Assembly: GCA_002388005.1 (NCBI GenBank)
Contig: DGLO01000135.1
Location: 1-13,346, forward strand
Direction of reading: 5' to 3'
Source: Candidatus Neomicrothrix sp. UBA4542
GTDB taxonomy: Bacteria; Actinomycetota; Acidimicrobiia; Acidimicrobiales; Poriferisodalaceae
Length of the DNA stretch: 13,346 nucleotides
In this document: in pieces, positions 1 through 6,681 of the stretch
Position numbering within the stretch: position 1 is the stretch's first letter
How the letters are laid out: every line of letters begins with the position of its first letter
Notes under the pieces: generated by a model
Database searches by the model: none
What the model saw: the letters and a program-made list of their open reading frames with translations, nothing else
Told to the model about the DNA's origin: nothing
Translations under genes and position numbers: made by a program

Positions 1-196
1 ATAACTTCTCCAAGGCGAGCGACCTATCGGAATGAGTTCCGTGGTTCGCGAACTTCGACAACAATTCGTTTGGAGACCGAGAACCAACTGAAAGCGTTCG
101 ATGGCAGCAGTCGGAAAGCGGAGGGTTACCTGTTGGAGTTACGGTGGACAGCAACACACGCAAACCCAAGACGCTGGGCAAGCTCGGGGATGAGTA
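1..196. other. Upstream stretch with no supported complete gene
   Basis: No complete gene is supported here. One frame ends at a TGA at 33-35 after ten codons (NFSKASDLSE) rich in G or C at third positions, so this could be the last few residues of a plus-strand gene cut by the window edge. Another frame stays open from base 1 to 201, but its product looks like arginine- and serine-rich shadow sequence. A perfect 10-base palindrome (GTTCGCGAAC) sits at 44-53; palindromes this short occur by chance several times in a window this size. No convincing -35/-10 pair was found for the gene starting at 197, although its promoter should lie in this stretch. Confidence 0.4.
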
Positions 197-571
197 ATGA
201 GTGATCCACAAAACGAAGACATTATCCGGGACTTCGTATCAGCATGGTCTCGCCTTGACGCCGACGAGTTGGCCTCTTATTTCACCGAGGATGGCACTTA
301 TCACAACATGCCAACCGGGCCCGTATCGGGACGCGACAACATACGCGCGATGATTAAGGAATTCAGTGCTCCCTGGACTGAAACTCAGTGGGACCTGTTG
401 AATATTGCTTCTGATGGGGATGTGGTCATCGCTGAACGCCTTGACCGCACCAAAGCTGGAGACAAATCAGTTGATCTTCCCTGTACTGGGGTTTTTGAAA
501 TGCGCGACGGCAAGATTTATTGCTGGCGTGACTACTTCGACATCGGTACCTACGTGAGGGCAATGACCTGA
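197..571 (+). CDS. Limonene-1,2-epoxide hydrolase-like protein (SnoaL/LEH fold)
   Basis: A 124-residue protein of the limonene-1,2-epoxide hydrolase family (cystatin-like alpha+beta fold, PF07858 type), which opens epoxides to vicinal diols by a one-step push-pull attack of water. The family's catalytic set can be read directly. YHNMP (35-39) supplies Tyr35 and Asn37, which position the water. ERLDR (80-84) supplies Arg81 and Asp83, and WRDYFD (110-115) supplies the second acid, Asp112. These match the Tyr-Asn-Arg-Asp-Asp arrangement of the Rhodococcus limonene enzyme. Length fits the family, slightly short at the N-terminus. The ATG at 197 is preceded by GGGGA (186-190) at six bases. The protein is probably cytosolic. 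The HpaB/AbfD-fold gene follows 57 bases downstream on the same strand, so the two are likely co-transcribed. The epoxide substrate is unknown; a SnoaL-type cyclase/isomerase role is less likely because the whole hydrolase triad is present. Confidence 0.85.
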   Translation: MSDPQNEDIIRDFVSAWSRLDADELASYFTEDGTYHNMPTGPVSGRDNIRAMIKEFSAPWTETQWDLLNIASDGDVVIAERLDRTKAGDKSVDLPCTGVFEMRDGKIYCWRDYFDIGTYVRAMT

Positions 572-628
572 AACTGATAATTTTTGAGCTCGAATGAACA
601 GGGTTGATACTTCGGGGGGAGAACCCAC

Positions 629-2017
629 ATGTTGACTGGTGATCAATACAAAGAATCGCTTCGTGATGGACGGCAAACGTTCTTCGAAGGCGAAAAGGTG
701 GACGATCTTGTTGGTCACACCCTGCTTGGGCAAACAGTAGAAACGACTGCAGCGGGTTACGACCGTTTTTACGACCCAGCACCTGACGCAACCTCGCCAC
801 TGATGACTGTTCCCTCCTCAGCGGATGATCTGCGAGAGATGATTCCGCTGCTTCATGAGGCCGGAATGATGGCGCACGTCACCTACACCTCCATCCAAAC
901 GCTGAAAACTGTGGCGGGTCGCATGAACGATGTGAAACCCGACTACATCGAACGCATAGACGCGTTCATCGCAGAAGCCCAAATCGGCGATGTGCGAATA
1001 ACTCAATGCATTACCGACGCCAAAGGTAACCGTTCGCAACCGCCCGCGAAACAAGATGATCTTGACAGTTATGTGAGAGTCGTAGATCGTCAAAGAGACG
1101 GGGTCGTCATTCGAGGGGCAAAGTTGCACATAACAGGTGCGTCTTTTGGCCACGAACTGCTGACAATCCCAACTAAAGCGATGAAAGCGGGCGAAGAAGA
1201 CTGGTCAATAGGGTGCGCAGTGCCCGTCAATGCCGAAGGGGTCCGAATCATCAACACCACCTACGCCCCCCGCCACGAGGACACGCGTTCATTTCCTGTA
1301 TCGGGCACGCATCATTACCCGGAAGGCTTCGTCATTTTCGATGACGTATTTGTTCCCCACGAACGAGTTTTCCTTGACGGAGAAACCGCTTTTGCCGCAG
1401 TTTTTGCACACTCCCTTGGTTTGTGGGAACGACTCGGGGGGCTTTCAGCTTTTGTTGAAGAAGCCGACCAGCTCGTCGGGCTGGCGCAATTGGTAGCTGA
1501 AGCGAACGGCACGGCGGGTATCGCCCACGTCAAAGAAAAGATCTCTGAGATGATCATCCACGCGACGCTCATTCGAGCGACGCTGGAAGCGGCAATTGAA
1601 AACTGCAATGTTGGACCCGAAGGAGCTGCTTTCCCCAACGAGTTATTCACCAATGCCGGAAAGTTCCACGCGGCAGCCAACTACAACCACATTGTCCGGC
1701 ATCTTCACGACATCGCCGGCGGTGCCGTGTTGACCACTCCCAGCCCCGCAGATTTTGAGAACGAAGAAGTAGGGGACCTTGCTCGAAAATACATGTCAAC
1801 CGGTCCCGACGTTGACGGTGAATACAGGGCGCGTCTGATGCACACCATCCGGGATCTCACAGCGGACAGCTACGGCGGATGGAAATTCGTAACGAATATT
1901 CAAGCTGGCGGAGGGCTCTACGCTCAACGAATCGTCACCCGAAGACACTACGACCTTGATGGGGCAAAACTTAAAGCCCTGCAAATCGCAGGACTCGCCG
2001 AGAACGACGCTCACTAA
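629..2017 (+). CDS. HpaB/AbfD-fold protein, 4-hydroxybutyryl-CoA dehydratase-like but lacking Fe-S ligands
   Basis: A 462-residue member of the 4-hydroxyphenylacetate 3-hydroxylase (HpaB) superfamily. It has an N-terminal helical domain (about 1-130), a central beta domain carrying YVRVVDR and VVIRGAKLHITGA (148-171) and VIFDDVFVPHERVF (235-248), and a C-terminal helical domain with DIAGGAVLTTPS (361-372). The central and C-terminal stretches resemble 4-hydroxybutyryl-CoA dehydratase (AbfD) more than true HpaB. AbfD holds a [4Fe-4S] cluster with Cys99, Cys103, His292 and Cys299 (literature numbering). By my hand alignment the first three fall on Ala82, Tyr86 and Trp266, and no cysteine lies near the fourth. 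The only cysteines are 127, 196 and 326. A radical dehydratase is therefore unlikely; an FAD-dependent oxidase, dehydrogenase or hydroxylase is more plausible. The start is ATG with GGGGGGAG (614-621) seven bases upstream. It is paired with the epoxide hydrolase gene. The substrate is unknown. Confidence 0.85.
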   Translation: MLTGDQYKESLRDGRQTFFEGEKVDDLVGHTLLGQTVETTAAGYDRFYDPAPDATSPLMTVPSSADDLREMIPLLHEAGMMAHVTYTSIQTLKTVAGRMNDVKPDYIERIDAFIAEAQIGDVRITQCITDAKGNRSQPPAKQDDLDSYVRVVDRQRDGVVIRGAKLHITGASFGHELLTIPTKAMKAGEEDWSIGCAVPVNAEGVRIINTTYAPRHEDTRSFPVSGTHHYPEGFVIFDDVFVPHERVFLDGETAFAAVFAHSLGLWERLGGLSAFVEEADQLVGLAQLVAEANGTAGIAHVKEKISEMIIHATLIRATLEAAIENCNVGPEGAAFPNELFTNAGKFHAAANYNHIVRHLHDIAGGAVLTTPSPADFENEEVGDLARKYMSTGPDVDGEYRARLMHTIRDLTADSYGGWKFVTNIQAGGGLYAQRIVTRRHYDLDGAKLKALQIAGLAENDAH

Positions 2018-2063
2018 AAGACCAACGGGATAAAGCAATCAGTCGTCTGGCAGGGCTTCGAGG

Positions 2064-2906
2064 TTAGTTTCGGAACCCGGTTTTGGGCGGTGTTCCCAAA
2101 CCAATTGGAGGTCCGGGGAAATCACCTGGCGGGCGCGGCCACACAATTGGAGTTACGGGTCCTCGAATTGGCTGACCATCTTCTATTCCTTGACGATCAA
2201 GGCTTTGATGCCAAAAAGGTCGAGAGCGCACGCAGCCGTCTTCGAAATAAATGACGCAATACACGCGACGAATCTGATCGGTGGTGTTGGCCTTTGCTTG
2301 ATGCACGGTCAAAGAATGGTGGAAAACCACTGATCCGACTGGCGCTTCGACCCAGACAAGATTCGCCATCTCAGAATGATCGAAAAATGGGTACGGCTCG
2401 TCGCGAATTTCTCGAGTGATGTCGGAAAACTTTGCTAAACCCAACCGATGAGAACCGGGGGAGTAGCCCGTCGCTCCTCCATCCAAAGTCGATCCGTCGA
2501 AAGGAATCCAGGCAGTGATTTGCCGCGCCGGGCCCATAGGCCACAACGGCCAGTCTTGGTGAGGGTCGGTTTCGCGCCCTCCCGGCTCTTTGTACAACGC
2601 CTGGTCATGCCAAATACGCAGAGTCTCTGCTCCCAGGAGCGAGGCAGCCAATTCACCCATTTCCTGGTGAAAGGTCAGAGCCCGGACATTGGGGTTGTCT
2701 TCCCAAAGGTTCATGCACTGCTGAAAACTCTGTTCGTAAAGAGACTTTTCACCGATTAGTCGAGAATCATCCCCGACGCGATCACGCACTGCTGAATCCA
2801 CCGCATCCCCGAAATTCTTCAGGTCAGCGGGAGTGAACAAGTCTTCGATTACGACGAAGCCGTCGCGGTCGAACTTCTCAATATCAGACTGCGCGACCGA
2901 GATCAT
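2064..2906 (-). CDS. Phytanoyl-CoA dioxygenase (PhyH) family Fe(II)/2-oxoglutarate oxygenase
   Basis: A 280-residue double-stranded beta-helix oxygenase of the PhyH family, which hydroxylates small molecules using Fe(II), O2 and 2-oxoglutarate. The iron-binding HxD is DPHQDWPLW (114-122; His116, Asp118). The distal His is most likely His202 in SLTVHQA, followed by Arg213/Arg214 (QIRRV), which would bind the 2-oxoglutarate carboxylate. The N-terminus (FDRDGFVVIEDLF, 12-24) and YSPGSHRLG (148-156) are typical of the family. I chose the ATG at 2906, which sits just before the conserved start. An in-frame TTG at 2969 would add 21 residues of unlikely sequence. Neither has a strong SD. The gene converges on the AbfD-like gene (46 bases apart) and diverges from the amidohydrolase. 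The family is broad, so the substrate cannot be inferred. Confidence 0.88.
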   Translation of the reverse strand: MISVAQSDIEKFDRDGFVVIEDLFTPADLKNFGDAVDSAVRDRVGDDSRLIGEKSLYEQSFQQCMNLWEDNPNVRALTFHQEMGELAASLLGAETLRIWHDQALYKEPGGRETDPHQDWPLWPMGPARQITAWIPFDGSTLDGGATGYSPGSHRLGLAKFSDITREIRDEPYPFFDHSEMANLVWVEAPVGSVVFHHSLTVHQAKANTTDQIRRVYCVIYFEDGCVRSRPFWHQSLDRQGIEDGQPIRGPVTPIVWPRPPGDFPGPPIGLGTPPKTGFRN

Positions 2907-3094
2907 TCCACAACTGTAGATGTCGGCTCGCAGCTGTGTTGCAGAGGTGACAGCCGACTCGGAACCCAATGCAGGGAGCCAGTGTTACTGGCTGAGTCAC
3001 TGGTGCAACAGACGGAGATGGGGTCATAGCGAATGGGTCCGGTCTGCCTGATCTCGTCGAGTTCAATAGACTTACTCGGGTCAAGGGGGAAGTA
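2907..3094. promoter_or_regulatory. Divergent promoter region between PhyH and amidohydrolase genes
   Basis: This 188-base region separates two divergently transcribed genes and should hold both promoters. It contains the inverted repeat listed separately at 2977-2993 and a strong plus-strand SD (AAGGGGGA, 3083-3090). I could not identify a convincing -35/-10 pair on either strand. If the PhyH gene actually starts at the TTG at 2969, the inverted repeat would lie within its immediate leader. Confidence 0.45.
2977..2993. repeat. Inverted repeat, candidate operator
   Basis: AGCCAGT (2977-2983), a three-base spacer GTT, then ACTGGCT (2987-2993): a perfect 7-base-arm dyad. ACTGG occurs again at 2999-3003, twelve bases after the second arm. 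It lies in the middle of the divergent PhyH/amidohydrolase intergenic region, where an operator for a shared regulator would be expected. No run of T follows it on either strand, so it does not look like a terminator. About one such dyad is expected by chance in a window of this length, so position is the main argument. Confidence 0.35.
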
Positions 3095-4822
3095 ATGCAT
3101 GACATGGTGATTCGATCAGGCAGCGTGGTGGATGGAACCGGGTCCCAAGGACGAACCGCGGATGTAGCAATCGATGACGGATGCATTTCCGCGATCGGTG
3201 GAGAGATCGGCCCGGGACGACGTGAAATAGATGCCACCGGCCATCTTGTAACCCCAGGATTCGTAGACGTTCACACCCACTACGACGGCCAAGCCACTTG
3301 GGATCCCGAGATGAGCCCCTCATCATTTCATGGTGTCACCACCACCGTCTTTGGCAATTGCGGGGTTGGTTTCGCCCCCGCAAGACCAGATAGCCACAGT
3401 TGGCTCATCCAACTCATGGAGGGAGTCGAAGATATCCCTGGGGCAGCATTAGCTGAAGGCATCGATTGGAATTGGGAAACATTCCCCGAATATTTGGCAG
3501 CTCTCGACGAGATGCCACGAGTCATGGACATTGCGACACAGGTTCCACACGGCTCGGTTCGTGCCTACGTGATGGGGGAACGAGGCGCACGAAACGAAGA
3601 ACCGACGTCAGCCGACTTAGCCGCAATGGCAGAAATTGTTCAAGAGGGAATCGAAGCAGGAGCGCTCGGCTTCACCTCTTCGCGGACCATGCTCCACCGC
3701 GCCCTGGATGGCGAACCTGTCCCAGGGACGTTCGCCGGTGCCGAGGAATTGATTGCTCTTGGAAGCGCTGTCGCCAAGGCCGGCGGTGGGGTCGTCGAAG
3801 TAGCCTCCGACATTGGCCTGGGAGGGCTTGAAGGAAATTTCGGCACAGATATCGACTGGATGCGTGAACTAGCAGGCGAATACGGGCTGACTGTGACCTA
3901 CGCACTCGTCCAGTCAGATCGCGATCCACAACAGTGGCGCGACTTGCTCGAATTGTCGTCCGCGCCGATTGACGGCCCCGGAAGAGTTGTTGCCCAAATA
4001 GCTGGGCGACCTGCCGGGCTCCTCTTTGGGTTAGAGACCTCGCTACACCCCTTCAAGATGCACCCCACCTACATCCAATTGGCTAACGCTTTGTCACACA
4101 CGGAGCTAGTAGCCGAACTTTCTAAAGAATCCGTTAAACAACAAATCCTGTCTGAATCCACCGGATACACCGGGCGCTTCAACCACGACGTGGCCCACGG
4201 ATTCCACAAGATGTACCCGCTCTCGGGGCAACCGAACTACGAGCCCCACCCCGATGACTCTGTGGCCGCTCGAGCGAATCGAGCAGAGCGCGACCCATAC
4301 GAATACGCGTACGACGTGCTGCTAACAAACGGCGGTAGGGGTTTGATCTTTTTCCCTCTAAGTGACTTCGCCGAACACACTTTGGATCCGACCTATGAAC
4401 GACTCAACCACCACGGCGCGTTCTGGAGTCTCTCCGACGGAGGGGCCCACTGCAGGCTCATTTGCGACGCGTCGACATCGACATACATGCTCAGCCACTG
4501 GACCAGAGATCGAACCAACGGACCGAAAATGAGTGTCGAATATGCGGTCAAGCTCATGACTCACGACACGGCAGAGATTTATGGATTACTAGGGGATAGA
4601 GGCACCCTCGAAGTTGGCAAACGCGCGGACATCAACGTCATCGACTATGACCAGTTGACAATTTCTGCACCCGAAATGGTGTATGACCTCCCCACCGGGG
4701 CCCCGCGTCTATTACAAGAGTCATCTGGTTACAAGGCAACCGTCGTCGCAGGCGAAATCGTTCGCGAAAACGGCGAATTCACCGGCGCACGACCGGGTCG
4801 ACTCATCCGAGGACGCCGCTAA
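3095..4822 (+). CDS. D-aminoacylase-like amidohydrolase (N-acyl-D-amino acid deacylase family)
   Basis: A 575-residue metal-dependent amidohydrolase resembling the COG3653 group (N-acyl-D-aspartate/D-glutamate deacylases). A small beta-sandwich at the N-terminus (MVIRSGSVVDGTG, 4-16) leads to the barrel motif GFVDVHTHYDGQ (55-66; His60, His62). GNCGVGFAP (87-95) provides the bridging Cys89. SLSDGGAHC (445-453) provides the late Asp448. The C-terminal GTLEVGKRADINVID (503-517) closes the sandwich domain. Classical D-aminoacylases also use two histidines in SHIR- and SHLK-like strands; here those strands read EVASD (235-239) and YALVQSD (269-275) with no His. The fold is clear, but deacylase activity is uncertain. 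Start ATG with AAGGGGGA four bases upstream. The flanking PhyH and acyl-CoA dehydrogenase genes suggest small-molecule catabolism. It could hydrolyse another cyclic or linear amide. Confidence 0.87.
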   Translation: MHDMVIRSGSVVDGTGSQGRTADVAIDDGCISAIGGEIGPGRREIDATGHLVTPGFVDVHTHYDGQATWDPEMSPSSFHGVTTTVFGNCGVGFAPARPDSHSWLIQLMEGVEDIPGAALAEGIDWNWETFPEYLAALDEMPRVMDIATQVPHGSVRAYVMGERGARNEEPTSADLAAMAEIVQEGIEAGALGFTSSRTMLHRALDGEPVPGTFAGAEELIALGSAVAKAGGGVVEVASDIGLGGLEGNFGTDIDWMRELAGEYGLTVTYALVQSDRDPQQWRDLLELSSAPIDGPGRVVAQIAGRPAGLLFGLETSLHPFKMHPTYIQLANALSHTELVAELSKESVKQQILSESTGYTGRFNHDVAHGFHKMYPLSGQPNYEPHPDDSVAARANRAERDPYEYAYDVLLTNGGRGLIFFPLSDFAEHTLDPTYERLNHHGAFWSLSDGGAHCRLICDASTSTYMLSHWTRDRTNGPKMSVEYAVKLMTHDTAEIYGLLGDRGTLEVGKRADINVIDYDQLTISAPEMVYDLPTGAPRLLQESSGYKATVVAGEIVRENGEFTGARPGRLIRGRR

Positions 4823-4860
4823 CTAACCCCCAAGAGCACTGCGCGCCCCTAATTATGTAG

Positions 4861-6042
4861 CTAGGCCCAGGGCACACCCTCATAGGGATCGCGCACCAAC
4901 CGTCGAGCCACGACCATCCGATGCACCTCGTCCGGACCGTCATAGAGCCGCGCGTAGCGGGCTTCCCGATACATAAATTCCAGCGGTGTGTCAGCGGTGA
5001 CGCCCAACGCTCCGTGGACCTGAATGGCACGATCGACCACGTTATGTAGCATTCGCGCCCCCCAGAATTTGATCAGACTGATTTCTGTGCGAGCTTCACT
5101 ACCGGCGTCGATGGCGCGTGCTGCGTCGAGCGTCATCATTCGCGCAGCTTGAATCTCTGCCGCGGATTCGGCGATCCATGCCTGGATGTCGCCTTTTTCG
5201 GCAAGATAACTGCCGTGGGCGTAACGCGTTTTTGCCCTTTCACACATGAGTTCGAAAGCACGTTGTGCCTGTCCGAGCCACCGCATGCAATGAAATATTC
5301 GACCAGGCCCAAGTCGCTTTTGTGCGATATGAAATCCTTGCCCGCGCCCGCCCAATAGATTTTCATATGGGACCCGGACGTCGTTGTAATTCACCTCACA
5401 ATGATTTCCGCCGGTGTGACCCATAGTGGGTACGACTCGAACAATCTCATATCCCGGGGTATCGGTGGGAACGATGATTGAACTGAATTTGTTGTGCTTT
5501 TCTGCATCAGGCTCTGTGATCGCGAACACGGTGGTAAACGCGGCGCGATTTGCTCCCGAAGTGAACCATTTATGTCCGCTAATCACCCACTCATCGCCAT
5601 CCAACAACGCAACCGCTTGCATTTGTGTCGGGTCAGATCCCGCCACTTCAGGCTCAGTCAATCCGACCGAAGGATAAATTTCTCCCGCAACTAGAGGTTC
5701 TAAGAATCGTGCCCGCTGATCGTCACTGGCGTACTGGTGCAGCATGATCGAATCCTGCATGGAGAGACTGCCCACTGCCCACGAACCCCAATGAGACCGT
5801 CCGATAACTTCGTTCAAATAGACGAAATCCATAAACGGGAGGCCGCCCCCTCCAATTTCCGCTGGGTGTCCAAGAGCCCACAATCCAGCAGTCTTAGCGT
5901 CGTTTTTCAGTTCTGCCGCTACCGCCTCGCCCGCAGAGTCTTCGCGCATCAACTCAGGTTCACGAGGAATTACAACGTCATTGATAAACGCTTTCATTCG
6001 GTTCTTGAGCGCGCGCAGTTCGTCTGGCAGTTGGTCAACCAT
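4861..6042 (-). CDS. Acyl-CoA dehydrogenase, ACAD10/11-like
   Basis: A 393-residue flavoprotein of the acyl-CoA dehydrogenase family, which forms a 2,3-double bond in an acyl-CoA thioester and passes electrons to ETF. SVGLTEPEVAGSDPTQM (125-141) and WVISGHKWFTSGA (152-164) are the FAD/substrate-binding strands of the middle domain. IQVHGALGVTADTPLEFMYREAR (340-362) and LYDGPDEVHRMVVAR (366-380) form the C-terminal signature. In that last motif Asp368 stands where medium-chain dehydrogenases carry the catalytic Glu; the xDGPDEVH form is characteristic of ACAD10/11-like enzymes, which often take branched or hydroxylated acyl-CoAs. Two ATGs are tandem (6045 and 6042). I chose 6042 because the SD AGGGAG (6049-6054) is six bases from it and only three from the other. 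The gene is monocistronic here, convergent with the amidohydrolase and divergent from the DUF2237 gene. Confidence 0.92.
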   Translation of the reverse strand: MVDQLPDELRALKNRMKAFINDVVIPREPELMREDSAGEAVAAELKNDAKTAGLWALGHPAEIGGGGLPFMDFVYLNEVIGRSHWGSWAVGSLSMQDSIMLHQYASDDQRARFLEPLVAGEIYPSVGLTEPEVAGSDPTQMQAVALLDGDEWVISGHKWFTSGANRAAFTTVFAITEPDAEKHNKFSSIIVPTDTPGYEIVRVVPTMGHTGGNHCEVNYNDVRVPYENLLGGRGQGFHIAQKRLGPGRIFHCMRWLGQAQRAFELMCERAKTRYAHGSYLAEKGDIQAWIAESAAEIQAARMMTLDAARAIDAGSEARTEISLIKFWGARMLHNVVDRAIQVHGALGVTADTPLEFMYREARYARLYDGPDEVHRMVVARRLVRDPYEGVPWA

Positions 6043-6095
6043 CATGATCTCCCTCGAAATCAACCAGGCCCGCAGGGTTCTACGGACCCGTCACT

Positions 6096-6101
6096 TGTAT
6101 A
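6096..6101 (-). promoter_or_regulatory. Possible -10 element for the acyl-CoA dehydrogenase gene
   Basis: On the minus strand this reads TATACA, close to a consensus -10, 54 bases before the chosen acyl-CoA dehydrogenase start. No good -35 lies at 16-18 bases upstream, so this is only a candidate. Confidence 0.22.
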
Positions 6102-6200
6102 GCTGGTGTTGGCTTGTTCAGGTGTGGTTCCTCGCGATACCCGAGAAAGAAACCTCAGTGGCCTTGTTGTCTCATTATGGTGTCCTGAAGTCTCGGGGAT

Positions 6201-6205
6201 AGGAG
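6201..6205 (+). promoter_or_regulatory. Shine-Dalgarno site setting the DUF2237 start
   Basis: AGGAG lies eight bases before the GTG at 6214. It decides between this start and an upstream GTG at 6106 in the same frame; the upstream one would add 36 residues with no resemblance to the family. Confidence 0.6.
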
Positions 6206-6213
6206 CGGCAGCT

Positions 6214-6579
6214 GTGGCCACAAATGTCTTAGGAACGGAACTTGAGGAGTGCGGCCTCAACCCAGTGACTGGCTTCTATCGAGACGGTTGCTGCAATACA
6301 GGTGCTGGTGATCTAGGAGTCCATACAGTTTGCGCCGTCGTCACCGACGAGTTCCTGGAATATTCTAAAAGAGCCGGAAACGATCTGAGCACCCCGAATC
6401 CAGAGATGGGGTTCCCGGGTCTTCGAAATGGTGACCCGTGGTGTCTTTGCGCTACTCGTTGGCAGGAAGCTTTCCAGGCGGGGGTCGCGCCCGGAGTTCG
6501 ATTACGGGCGACCCATTTAACGACACTGGAATGGGTGAGACTCGCTGACCTTCAAGCCCATGCGATCGATCACGGGTGA
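6214..6579 (+). CDS. DUF2237 family protein
   Basis: A 121-residue protein recognised as DUF2237 (COG3651), a conserved bacterial family of unknown biochemical role. Signature stretches in order: NVLGTELEECG (4-14), GFYRDGCCNTG (20-30), DLGVHTVCAVVTDEFLEYS (33-51), GNDLSTPNPEMGFPGL (55-70), DPWCLCATRWQEA (74-86) and GVAP (90-93). Cysteines 13, 26, 27, 40, 77 and 79 and His37 are the kind of residues that could form a metal or redox site, but no function is established. The length from the GTG at 6214 fits the family exactly, and AGGAG supports it. The luciferase-like gene follows 102 bases downstream on the same strand, and the acyl-CoA dehydrogenase is divergent upstream. It is a housekeeping-type family scattered in many genomes, so its presence here may not relate to catabolism. 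Confidence 0.88.
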   Translation: MATNVLGTELEECGLNPVTGFYRDGCCNTGAGDLGVHTVCAVVTDEFLEYSKRAGNDLSTPNPEMGFPGLRNGDPWCLCATRWQEAFQAGVAPGVRLRATHLTTLEWVRLADLQAHAIDHG

Positions 6580-6581
6580 TC
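6568..6581. repeat. Small dyad at the DUF2237 stop
   Basis: GATCAC (6568-6573), two bases, GTGATC (6576-6581): a near-perfect 14-base dyad spanning the stop codon. It is followed 13 bases later by a perfect 12-base palindrome, CAGTTCGAACTG (6595-6606). They may be operator half-sites for the luciferase-like gene, or chance; no T-run follows, so they are not a terminator. Confidence 0.2.
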
Positions 6582-6681
6582 AGTTAATAAGCATCAGTTC
6601 GAACTGTGCTGGTATAGACGTCAATTACCCGAATGACCGTCGACCAGGATCGAATCAAACGTGAGGGGGGAGTAGATCACG

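Noticed and set aside
1..201. Frame open from the window edge to a TGA at 199-201
   Set aside because: Composition is arginine/serine/threonine-rich with poor third-position GC, and it overlaps the leader of the well-supported gene at 197. It has no recognisable domain.
426..800. Minus-strand open frame of 124 codons
   Set aside because: It is antisense to the epoxide hydrolase-like and AbfD-like genes and lacks any family motif.
629..2017. Annotation as 4-hydroxybutyryl-CoA dehydratase
   Set aside because: Sequence resemblance is real, but the cluster cysteines and histidine are absent by hand alignment, so that activity should not be assigned.
6595..6606. Perfect 12-base palindrome CAGTTCGAACTG as a definite operator
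   Set aside because: About three perfect 12-base palindromes are expected by chance in a sequence of this length, so it is only noted with the nearby dyad.
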